This document shows, piece by piece, positions 33,257-41,805 of a stretch of DNA of 64,000 nt (position 1 is its first letter; the number at the start of each line of letters is the position of its first letter). The DNA comes from Phaeosaccion multiseriatum. Lineage: Eukaryota > Ochrophyta, other classes. Location: positions 3,038,001 to 3,102,000 of the forward strand of contig OZ218958.1 of the NCBI GenBank assembly GCA_965112735.1, written 5' to 3'. A program made the translations under genes and the position numbers. A model generated the notes under the pieces. The model was not told the DNA's origin, did not search any database, and worked only from the letters and a program-made list of their open reading frames with translations.

Positions 33257-34675
33257 TCAGTCTTGGCAGTCGCAGGGGTGCCCATTGGTATGCACCCACT
33301 GCTTGATCTCCTCAAAGACACTGCCCTCGATATCCCATGGTATATCAAGTCCCTCACGCGCTCTCCTGATGGTCTCTGGACAGACACTCCCGTCCCACGG
33401 ACAGCCCACCTCTTCTGAGCGGAGCCACTGCAGCATTTCCAGACTCTTGCTGAATTGAACCGCACATCGGCATACTCTAAAGGTCCAATCACAGAACTCA
33501 CGCGCGTTGGCATGCAGCCACCGCAGAGCGTCGAAACGGCCGGAAAAGGCAGCACGCAGAGTTCCCTTCCTCCACATACTACCCTCCTCCGCTCCCTCCA
33601 GCTCAGCCCTGACCTTGGGATTGTTCAGCAGCCATGCCAGCATAGAGATGTGCCCATAGTCAATAGCACAGAGCCACACATCCACATCAAAGGGGGCGTT
33701 CACGTCATCCGACAGAAGCCACTCCAGCAGTTGCAAGTCCCCCCTCCGCACAGTAGCATGGCAGACCTCCACATTCCACGGGCACTTCCCCTCCTTAGCG
33801 TCAGCCGAGTCCTCTGAGCGCAGCCACTTGAGCACACGCATGCTGTGCCGCTCGTTCAAAGCTGCAAAGCGGCACACCTCCTCATCCCAAGGACAGCCCA
33901 TGTGATGAAGGGCCTTGCACATGCTCACATCTCCATACTGAGCAGCGGCCCTGAACGTTCCCACGGTAAGCTTGTAGCCATGCCTCCTGGCCCAGTACAC
34001 GCGATCGATGGAGGCAACTACACTTGCTTGGCTCGTCTTGGCTGCGTGTTCCACAATGTAGTACCCCCTCCACTCCTTGCACACCGTCGCGACGAAGGCG
34101 TACTCCCCCTTTCCCACGAGCTCCATCACCTTTGTATACACCTCCTCCATACCAAAGGCCTTTGCACAGGCGCCCGAGCCAGGAAGACGAAGTCGATGAG
34201 ATGCAGCACGTCCGCCCTCTCCACCCTCTCCTTCTGATGATAAGCGCCGCCGCTTTCTACCCCCCCTCCTCCTCTCTCGCCCTGCTCTCCCCTCCTCCAT
34301 CTCGGCGCCTTGATTGTCCGGGGTGTGGCTTCTGGGGGATGTGGGTGGTTGCACTTCGAGGCGGAGGAGGAGTAGCTCCTTCTCTCTCTCAAAGGCCTTC
34401 TCGGTTGCCTTCTCGTCCAATAATTTGGCCTCCTTCTCCCTCACGTGATCCTTCTCTCTCGCAGCCTCTCTCCCACTCGCCTCCCTCAGCCGCGTCTTCT
34501 CCTCCCTCAAGTGTTGGAGGTGCGTCAGTAGCTCTCTCCTCATGCCCTGCTTCTCATCCGCTGCTACAGCCCCTCCCAAGCTCAGCCCCAGGTAGCTGTC
34601 CTGCCCGCTCAACGCCCTTTCTACTGCCTCTTCCTTCCTGCTCACCGCTGCGATACTCGCATGTATGTCCTCCAT
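33257..34675 (-). CDS. Coiled-coil / ankyrin-like repeat protein, copy D
   Basis: 472 residues, start at MEDIHASIAAVS (34675), one exon. Same architecture as copies A-C: N-terminal helix, charged coil (REASGREAAREKDHVREKEAKLL, shorter and with different repeats), basic linker, VMELVGKGEYAFVATVCKEW segment, CPWD-type ankyrin-like repeats, end HPCDCQD. It is not paired head-to-head with an FNIP gene; its divergent neighbour is the Csm1-like gene. It lacks the SMC4-relic tail that follows copies A-C, so it left that context or never shared it. Confidence 0.82.
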   Translation of the reverse strand: MEDIHASIAAVSRKEEAVERALSGQDSYLGLSLGGAVAADEKQGMRRELLTHLQHLREEKTRLREASGREAAREKDHVREKEAKLLDEKATEKAFEREKELLLLRLEVQPPTSPRSHTPDNQGAEMEEGRAGRERRRGGRKRRRLSSEGEGGEGGRAASHRLRLPGSGACAKAFGMEEVYTKVMELVGKGEYAFVATVCKEWRGYYIVEHAAKTSQASVVASIDRVYWARRHGYKLTVGTFRAAAQYGDVSMCKALHHMGCPWDEEVCRFAALNERHSMRVLKWLRSEDSADAKEGKCPWNVEVCHATVRRGDLQLLEWLLSDDVNAPFDVDVWLCAIDYGHISMLAWLLNNPKVRAELEGAEEGSMWRKGTLRAAFSGRFDALRWLHANAREFCDWTFRVCRCAVQFSKSLEMLQWLRSEEVGCPWDGSVCPETIRRAREGLDIPWDIEGSVFEEIKQWVHTNGHPCDCQD

Positions 34676-35095
34676 GTTGGAGTTTAAGAAAAAAGGCCGA
34701 TTGTTGCCCCCCCGATATCCCCCCCCTTCCAGCCCTCCAGCCCTCGGAGCTGTGAGCCCTCGACGAGGAAGGAGCTGCGGAGAGGAGAAGAAGCAGCTGA
34801 GAAAGGAGAAGGCGCAAGAGAGGGACGAGAAGGCGAAATGGGAATTTGTAAGAAAAAAGGCCGATTGTTGATTTTGCCCCCCCCCCCCCTTGGCTTCCAG
34901 CCCTCGGAGCTGTGAGCCCTCGACGATTCTAGCACCAACACGCAAAGTGACGGTTTGGGTTTTTTTTTCTCCTCATTTTGTCACTTTGCTCGTGGGGGAA
35001 GGGAGAAGGGTCGTGGGTACGCTCTTGTCTTGTTGTTGTGGCAGCTGCAAGGGTTCTTTTGTGGGTGAGTCGGGCGCCGCATTCGTTGTTGGAAA
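34676..35095. promoter_or_regulatory. Rearranged intergenic region between ankyrin-like copy D and Csm1-like gene
   Basis: The leader AAGAAAAAAGGCCGATTGTTG occurs twice (34686-34706 and 34850-34870), as does CCAGCCCTCGGAGCTGTGAG (34738 and 34898). Between the copies, 34785-34840 on the + strand encodes a piece of the ankyrin-like coil (EKKQLRKEKAQERDEKAK), an inverted 5' fragment of a paralogue. Confidence 0.65.
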
Positions 35096-36487
35096 GTGAT
35101 GAAGAACGGTTTGAGGCAAAGCGCCCGGAGGAAGAAGGAGGGGAACGGCCAACGTAAGACGCAGGAAGAACCCAAGGAGCAGACGACCACTATAAGAAAA
35201 TGCATGGGGGAGAGGAAAAGAGGAAAGAGCGGGTGTGAGGCGGTGCAAAGGGAAGAGGACGCGAATAAGGAGAATGGAAGGAGGGGGGGGGAAGAGGGAG
35301 GTGGCAAGTCCAAGGCCAGAGGGAAGACCAGCAGGGGCAAAGGAGCTATAAATGATGGCCAAACACGCGGTGATAAAAAGAAAAAGGACGCAGCGAAGAA
35401 GAAGAGGGAGAGAACGGAGGGGGCGGGTAAATCGGCAGAGATGCCACCGGAGAAGAGTGAGAAGTCTAAGAAGAAGGGAAAGGGGGGCGAAAGAGACGCT
35501 GATGGAGAAGGAGGCAAAGAAGAAGGCAGCAGGACTAGGGATCACGGGGAAGAAAGTGCTGAGCTCGCTGCTCCTGCTGACGGTGAAGTAGCGACAGGAA
35601 AGGGGGACGCACCAGGACTGACAGTAGATGCCCTGGCCTTCCGTAGGTTGCTAGAAGAGGTGATGCGCGAGAGAGGCAGCGTTGGAGACTCAGCAGTAGC
35701 AGGAGGAGGGACGCTGGCCGAGGTGGAGGCGGAGGAGGATCGCGGTAGCAGCGAGGCCGCGTACTGGAGGAGTCAGTACGAGCAGCTGGACGCCTTGAGA
35801 CATACAGACGTGGAGCGAGAGCTTGAGCAGTACCGAAAACACGTGCAGGACAGGGAGGCGGCCCAACAGGCGCTCATTGCGCACCTCAAAGGCGGTGCTC
35901 GTGATGGGGCTGCTGGGCGTGGTGGACATACGTGTACGACAGGGACTGCTCCTGCCGTCGCCGCTGAGAACGATGAGGCGGTGGAGGCCGGGGTTGCCAA
36001 AGAAGGGGGAGAGAACAGCAGTACTTCTGCCTACGCTGCTACATTGGAGGCGAAGGTGCTGAAGCAGCGTCGACTGCTGCTCGCGTACCAGCACATCACA
36101 TCCATGGCCATCAAGCTAAAGCAGGAGTCAGCCCCGGCAGTTGGTGATACAGCACCCGGCGGGAAGGAGAGCGAGTCTGCCACCATGCAGCTGGAATGTA
36201 CGGCCATCAACCGCATGCACCGCCGCGTCGTGTGCTTCGACCTCACCCTCCCCGCAGACAAGGAGGGGGAGGACGAGCGGGAGGAGGGGGGCGAGGAGGA
36301 GGAGGAGGAAGAAGAAGCAGAGGGCAAGGGGAGAAAGAGAAAGAGAACCGATACGGACGTGGTGTACGCACCCCGAGCCAACAAACGTCTGCTGCCATCC
36401 TACATGCGTTACAAGGTCAGCTTTCCCAAGCTGCAGACCCCTCTCTTTCTCGTCAAGCTGCTCGAAGGACTCTACAGAGCCCCGTGA
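35096..36487 (+). CDS. Probable Csm1/Pcs1-like kinetochore (monopolin) protein
   Basis: 463 residues, one exon. Residues 1-150 are highly basic and disordered (KKKKDAAKKKRERTE), suiting a nuclear protein. Residues ~215-270 and 310-345 look coiled-coil (YWRSQYEQLDALRHTDVERELEQYRKH). The C-terminus forms a compact domain: TSMAIKLKQES, CTAINRMHRRVVCFDLTLP, an acidic insert, then VVYAPRANKRLLPSYMRYKV and LQTPLFLVKLLEGLY. A long coil followed by a small globular domain ending in 'Y.P....LP.Y......F...Q.P.F..K.L' recalls Csm1/Pcs1, which cross-links kinetochores or nucleolar DNA. The dispersed 20-mer is inserted in frame as AVGDTA (36137-36156). Confidence 0.5.
   Translation: MMKNGLRQSARRKKEGNGQRKTQEEPKEQTTTIRKCMGERKRGKSGCEAVQREEDANKENGRRGGEEGGGKSKARGKTSRGKGAINDGQTRGDKKKKDAAKKKRERTEGAGKSAEMPPEKSEKSKKKGKGGERDADGEGGKEEGSRTRDHGEESAELAAPADGEVATGKGDAPGLTVDALAFRRLLEEVMRERGSVGDSAVAGGGTLAEVEAEEDRGSSEAAYWRSQYEQLDALRHTDVERELEQYRKHVQDREAAQQALIAHLKGGARDGAAGRGGHTCTTGTAPAVAAENDEAVEAGVAKEGGENSSTSAYAATLEAKVLKQRRLLLAYQHITSMAIKLKQESAPAVGDTAPGGKESESATMQLECTAINRMHRRVVCFDLTLPADKEGEDEREEGGEEEEEEEEAEGKGRKRKRTDTDVVYAPRANKRLLPSYMRYKVSFPKLQTPLFLVKLLEGLYRAP
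36137..36156 (+). repeat. Dispersed 20-mer, site 10 (read AVGDTAP)
   Basis: GGCAGTTGGTGATACAGCAC in the Csm1-like gene, between two conserved parts of its C-terminal domain, in the same frame as sites 1, 3, 6 and 8. Confidence 0.8.
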
Positions 36488-36540
36488 TGGGATGTGGTGA
36501 GGTTTGATGATGGAATGATGGCCCACCCTTTGCTTGAGGG

Positions 36541-36574
<34 letters not shown>

Positions 36575-37268
36575 TGGCAGCTGGTGCTTTATTCTCCTTC
36601 GATGGAGTTGCTGCAACGGAGAGGTGGTAGCGGGCGAGAGGTCGTCGGTGAACAGTCGGCAGTCCGAGCGGGAGGCGGAGGGCTGGGGGGGATGTCGGCT
36701 TCTTTGTTCGTTTTATTTGTTCGTTTCTTGCTCCTCCTGAGCACTTGAGGTACAATTCATTCGCAGGGAGAGACCGTGTGCATTTTGTGTGTGTGTGTGC
36801 TGAGAGCGGATGAGAGGGCAGTCTTTGGAGCGTTTTAGTGCTGCCGTGAAGTTGTCCCACTCTTTGATGAGAAGTCTAATCCCTCTCTCTCCATTGGACA
36901 TGTAGAATTACAGTCTTGTCATCGTATTAATTCTTGACCTGTTCACATATACATTGATCGACCTCAAAACAATCTGCAGTCAAGAAAGAGATGAGTGTCG
37001 GGCCTTTCTCGCCTCTGCTACATCATTCACCACCCTCGGTTCATTCCCCGGCCACCCCTCTGATTATCTGAATGAAATTGCACCACCCGTGATGGACGTC
37101 GAAGCGAGGGCGGGTGGAGGCATATAGCCATACCCATGGAGGCACACTGATCAGACACACGGAGTCAGACTGACAAGCGAGGGATCGGGGCGGCAGGCTA
37201 CAACAAAACCAAAATCAATTCCAAAAATAAACAAAATGAAGAATAAAGAGTCAAAAGTTCAGCTCAGC
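36488..37268. other. Convergent intergenic region, Csm1-like gene to NDC1
   Basis: (CT)n at 36541-36575 and (GT)n at 36786-36800. The rest is less GC-rich and should hold the 3' ends of both genes. No exon or RNA gene recognised. Confidence 0.6.
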
Positions 37269-40200
37269 TCAGTCCTCGCGCCCTTCTTTCCGCTGCTCGG
37301 CCTTGGCTGTTGCCTTGCTCTTGGATCTGGACGCGAGCGAGTCCAACACAGAGAGCCCGCCTGCAGCCACGTTCGCGCCGAAAGTCAGGCTTCCCACCAC
37401 GGTGTCTTGCAGCACTCCCGCCGCCGCCCTCGCCCGCTGCCCATTTGTGGGCATACGGACGGTGTAGATGAGGCGTCGGGCCAAGCCAGCAGCAGGGCCA
37501 CTAAGGTTGATTCGGTTGCCCAAGGTGCTTAGGCTGCCATCTCGGGGCCCAAGTGTGAGCAGCTCCCCCAAGTTAGTGTACTTGAATTTGATGAGGGGCC
37601 GCCCCAGGCTGCTCGAGAACACGTTCCTTTTATTGATAAATTGGTGTGCGAGGGAGGGTTGCGGGGGGGGGGGGGGGGTGGCGAGGGGCAGGGTGGAGGG
37701 TGGCGTAAGAGAAGTCGGCGGCACCAACCCGTTCTGAAACGTGTGCTGCTTCCCCAAAGCCCCCTTCACTCACTCACTCACTCACTCACTCACTCACTCA
37801 CTCACTCACTCACTCACTCACTCACTCACTCACACACTCCCTCCCTCCCTCTCCCTCCCTCCCTCTCCCTCCCCCTCTCCCTCATTCACTCACTCACTCA
37901 CTCCCTCACTCCCTCTCTCCCTCCCCCTCTCCCTCCTCACTCACTCCCTCACTCACCATGCAACGCAGTCCGCCTGCTGAATGGCCACTTGAGCCGTGGG
38001 CACCAACCCCTCATACTCCTCCCCCTGCCCCTGCAGGCTGGCGATGTCCCCTAGGCAGTACACCTCGTTCTCTTTGCCAAGCACGGACAGGAAGGGGTTC
38101 ACTTGAAGCTGATGGGCCTCGGTCTGGGGCAGGTCCAGCGATTGGAGGAGAGAGGCGGGTCGAGCGCCTGCGGTCCACACAATGAGGTCAGCGCCTGCAT
38201 GAAGAGGCAGATGGACCGGTGGGCAGACAGACACAAAGGCGTGAGTGGGGTGGGCGGGTGGGTGGGTGAGGGGGTGAGGGAGGGAGTGGGTGAGTGAGGG
38301 AGTGAGGGAGTGAGTACCTCCCCCCCCCCCACGCTCCTCTTGTGCCTCTCCCTCCTCCCTACTTTTCACTCACCGAGCTTGATGGACGACTCTGCGCCGG
38401 AAGCCTGCACCTCCACCTCGCCCTCCGTGATATCCACCACCTGATGTGAAAGCACACGGTACGATACATCATTCAGAGGCATGCGGGACACACCTCACAG
38501 CATAGGACAACAACACAGCATTCACAGGCGAATGATGCATCAGGGATTCCTTCCCCTTGTTTGTTGATGCACAAGGACTAGAGTCTAGCGTAGAATGAGG
38601 AGTCTAGCGCAGAATCAGAGGCCAGATGCCCAACGCCACTGCCTCGCGCCAGACGGTGCATTCCTCTGAGAGGTTGGGGCATCAAGTCGCATCATGTGGG
38701 TACGCATATCAAGCGCCCAACCAATCAATCGGTCAATCCATCTATCCGAGCCTTCCTTACATAGCCTTACTTACGTCTGTGTTGAGCATGAGCTCGATGC
38801 CCGAGGCGGCGAGTTTGCTCAGCGCTGCTTCCCGATTGCTGCTCGTCGCTGTGCTGACTGCCTCCCCTGCAAGAGGGGGTAGAGAGAGCACGGGAAGGAG
38901 AGGGGCGAGGGGGGGAACGAAATGTGTGGGTGTCAGAGAGCGACATATACACTCCCACTCGTTCTCTCTCGCGCACACAAACACATACACACACACAGAG
39001 AGAGAGAGATAGAGAGAGAGGAGAGGGAGAGACAAGGAGTGACAGAGAAGAGAAGAAGAGAAGAGAAGAAGAGAGGGGAGGGAGAGATGGACGAGAGGGA
39101 GAGAGAAAAGAGAGAGAGAGAAGAAAGAGAGAGAGAGAGAGAATGAGCGAGAGAGAGAGGAGGAGGGAGAGAGAAATGGGATACGGAGTGCAAGAACGCT
39201 CGGACGTACCGCTTCGCTGCACCAAGGTGACCTGTGCCCTGTCCCTACCGAGCTTGGCATTGAGATTGCATGCGAGTTCCACCCCACTGTAACTCGCACC
39301 AACCACCACGACGCGAATGGTGGACAAGTCGGCCCTCGCCTCCAGAGAGCGCACGGCCTGTCTCAGCTTGTAGCAGTCCTGCACTGACACAAAGGTGTAG
39401 GCGTGCTTCTCTGCGCCTGGGGCGAGCAAGGAGAGAGAGAGGAGGGTAGACAACACACCCGCCCAAAAGGTGAGATATGGAAGGAAGGAGAGGGGGGGCA
39501 GACAGACAAAAGACAAAGACACACCAAAGGACTCACCCATGTCACTGCCGCGCAGCAGAGCACTTGGCAAATGACGCACGCTACCCTCTCCCTTCCCAAC
39601 CCACCTTCAATCATGGAGATGGTCGGCTCTGAGCCCACTGCGATGACGAGTTTATCGTACGGGACCGACGTGACTGTGTCGGCGTCTTCGCTAATAACAC
39701 ACCCATCGAGGCCGTCGCTGGACAGTCCCTTCACCTCGACTTGCTTTGAGTCCAGGTCCACTCCCGACACAGAGCCCTGCGCAAACTCGATTCCCGTCCC
39801 TGTGCGAGATATAGCAGCACAGCAGCCAGCAGCCGGGCAAGGTGTAATTGTGGATGGAACATGACAAGGAGACCATAGAATGAGGAAAAGTTTGCCGCAG
39901 TTCGCCTCATTCGCTGAAGTTCAACACGCTTTATCCTTGACGGAACATGATAAAGAGACCATACACTGAGGAAAAGTTTGCCGCAGTGTGCCTCATTCGC
40001 TGAAGTGCAATACGGTTATCCTTTCGCAGCAGTGGCAGCAGACCTACGCAGGCAAAAATGAGCTCCAGCATGCTAGCGCCCCTTCCTTACCTTGCAACAA
40101 CCTCTTGAACGGAGGGGCCACCTCAGCAATCTCGGCGTTCCCCACGGCGAGCTCGTAGAGCAGTGGCAGAAAGACAAACTTGTCCTTCTTGTCAATGAGG

Positions 40201-40577
40201 GTGATACGAGGCTTACCAAGCCCCTTGCGTGTCCACGGCAGCTGCGACAGGCGGAGGGCCGTGTACAAACCCCCGAAGCCGCCACCCACCACGCAGATCC
40301 TCTCCTGCTCTTGCTTCCCGCCTGCCGCTTCGATCTGCGCAGAGAGTGAGCTCGAACTCTCGCCCCCGCTGCTGGTTCGTCTGCGACGCCTGATACCGAT
40401 ACTTCTCCTGTTGCTGCTACCCTCTAGCGGTGGTGCTGCAGCTGCTGAGGGCAGTGTGGACTGGACCCTCTGCCCGAGGTGGGGAGAGACCAGAGCAGCG
40501 CCAGCCTGAGGCCCCACAAAGCCCTGAACATGCAGCGTGCATGCCGACAGCACAGCCACAGAAAGCGCCGACAACAT
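37269..40577 (-). CDS. NDC1: Plastid type II NAD(P)H dehydrogenase (NDC1)
   Basis: NDC1 is a single-subunit FAD enzyme that reduces prenylquinones (plastoquinone, demethylphylloquinone) at plastid membranes or plastoglobules. Exons on the minus strand: 40577-40091, 39799-39605, 39416-39210, 38866-38775, 38440-38374, 38194-37957, 37626-37269; 547 residues, all phases consistent. The signal peptide MLSALSVAVLSACTLHVQG is followed by FVGP. ICVVGGGFGGLYTALRL is the FAD-binding GxGxxG fold (exon 1), VVVVGASYSGVELACNL the NAD(P)H-binding fold (exon 3), and YCLGDIAS with AQVAIQQADCVAW the second FAD motif. NVFSSSLGRPLIKFKYTNLG..LTLG is the family C-terminus. An in-frame ATG 14 codons upstream (40619) is possible, but the inner one gives a proper signal peptide. 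Confidence 0.9.
37763..37950 (-). repeat. (CTCA)n and CTCCCTCC tracts in NDC1 intron 6
   Basis: Tandem CACT tetranucleotide over 37768-37830, then C/T-rich DNA with further CACT runs near the donor. Same class of repeat as SZT2 introns 1 and 3. Confidence 0.85.
39856..40026. repeat. ~86-bp imperfect tandem duplication in NDC1 intron 1
   Basis: GGAACATGACAAGGAGACCA (39857) recurs as GGAACATGATAAAGAGACCA (39942), each followed by GAGGAAAAGTTTGCCGCAGT and CTCATTCGCTGAAGT. About 10% divergence, so not very recent. Confidence 0.8.
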
Positions 40578-41397
40578 TGCTGGCCTGCTTAATCGGCTTC
40601 CTTTCTCTTTTTTCCTCACGGCACCTTGGTTTCACTGACTCCGTTTCTAGTTTCAGTTTCAGTTTCGTTGGAACCTTTCCGTCTCGCCTGTCTTCGGCCC
40701 TGGAGCAACGCCCAATCCTTTCTCTTGTCCAGACCGACTGTCTACGCTGAAGTGAGGTGGAGTAGTATACTTTTTCGCGCCAATGAAAAGTGGACGAAAG
40801 GCGAAAGAAGGGAACGCTATATTATATCACATCTAACTGCAAATGATGCTGCTGCTATGCTACACTGTGGTCACTTTGCCTTTTTCTCTACGAGCCGCTA
40901 TTTTTCACACCCAGAACAAAACCAAAGCTGATCTTACTCCAAATCGCACCACACCCCAGCCCAGCTACAGGCCAAATCGACCGCTAGCTGCGCCCAAATT
41001 GTGGTGGAAATCAGCCAGTTGGGTTCCTGATGAGATGCGAGTATCAAACCGTGAGGCATCGCCCCTCCGCCCAACCCAACTCCATCTTCTAATCCCAAAC
41101 TCAAACTCCCCCCCCCCCTTTCCTCCTTCCTCCATATACACGTCCGCCACCACAACCCTTCCTCGCGAACTGCCTTCCTGTGCCGCCTCTCTATCCTGTA
41201 GCAGACAGAGCTGCTGGATGGCTGCTTACGGCTGTTTCAGTTTCAGTTTCAATCTATTAACCCCGACCAATAATGGGAGAACCTGGCTGGCCATCCCCTG
41301 GCCATCCACTGCCATCACGCCCCCTCCCTCCTCCTCCCTCCTGTATCGCCTAATGCGCCGTAAGTAAGCAATTGCTTTCTTCTTACCTCCCTCCTCC
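40578..41397 (-). promoter_or_regulatory. NDC1 upstream region / 3' flank of the DEAD-box gene
   Basis: GAAACTGAAACTGAAACT (minus strand) lies at about 40648-40668, ~75 bp upstream of the NDC1 start. A similar GAAACTGAAACTGAAAC lies at 41235-41252. A CCATCCACTGCCATC motif sits near 41297. No exon recognised. Confidence 0.5.
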
Positions 41398-41761
41398 TCA
41401 CCAATTCCTGTCACCTGCACGGGGATGCCTGTCGCCATAGCTTCCACCACCACCCCCATAGCCACCTCCGTAGCCTCCTCCCCCCCTACCTCTTCCCCCA
41501 CCCCTGTTTCCTCCTCGTCCCCTTCCTCCATAGCCCCCTCCCCTACCCCTCCCTCCACCCCTTCCTCCATAGCCCCCTCCCCTCCCCATTCGCCCCCCAC
41601 CGAAGGAGTCAGAGTTCATCTCAGGCAGCTCTGTACAGAGCTTGAAGTCAACGGTCTGCAAGTTGGCACTGTCGGAGAGGGCCACGAGCTCTGTGGCGTC
41701 CTTTGCTGCCAAGTCGAATACCGCCACCTGAAGGCGCGTCGAGTTCAGTCCACCACGACAG

Positions 41762-41805
<44 letters not shown>

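Noticed and set aside
32735-33418. 227-codon plus-strand frame
   Set aside because: It crosses the inverted-repeat element and then runs antisense to ankyrin-like copy D.
40626-41367. Two plus-strand frames of about 100 and 170 residues upstream of NDC1
   Set aside because: No recognisable domain, composition follows the intergenic DNA, and they overlap the NDC1 upstream region. I do not call genes there.
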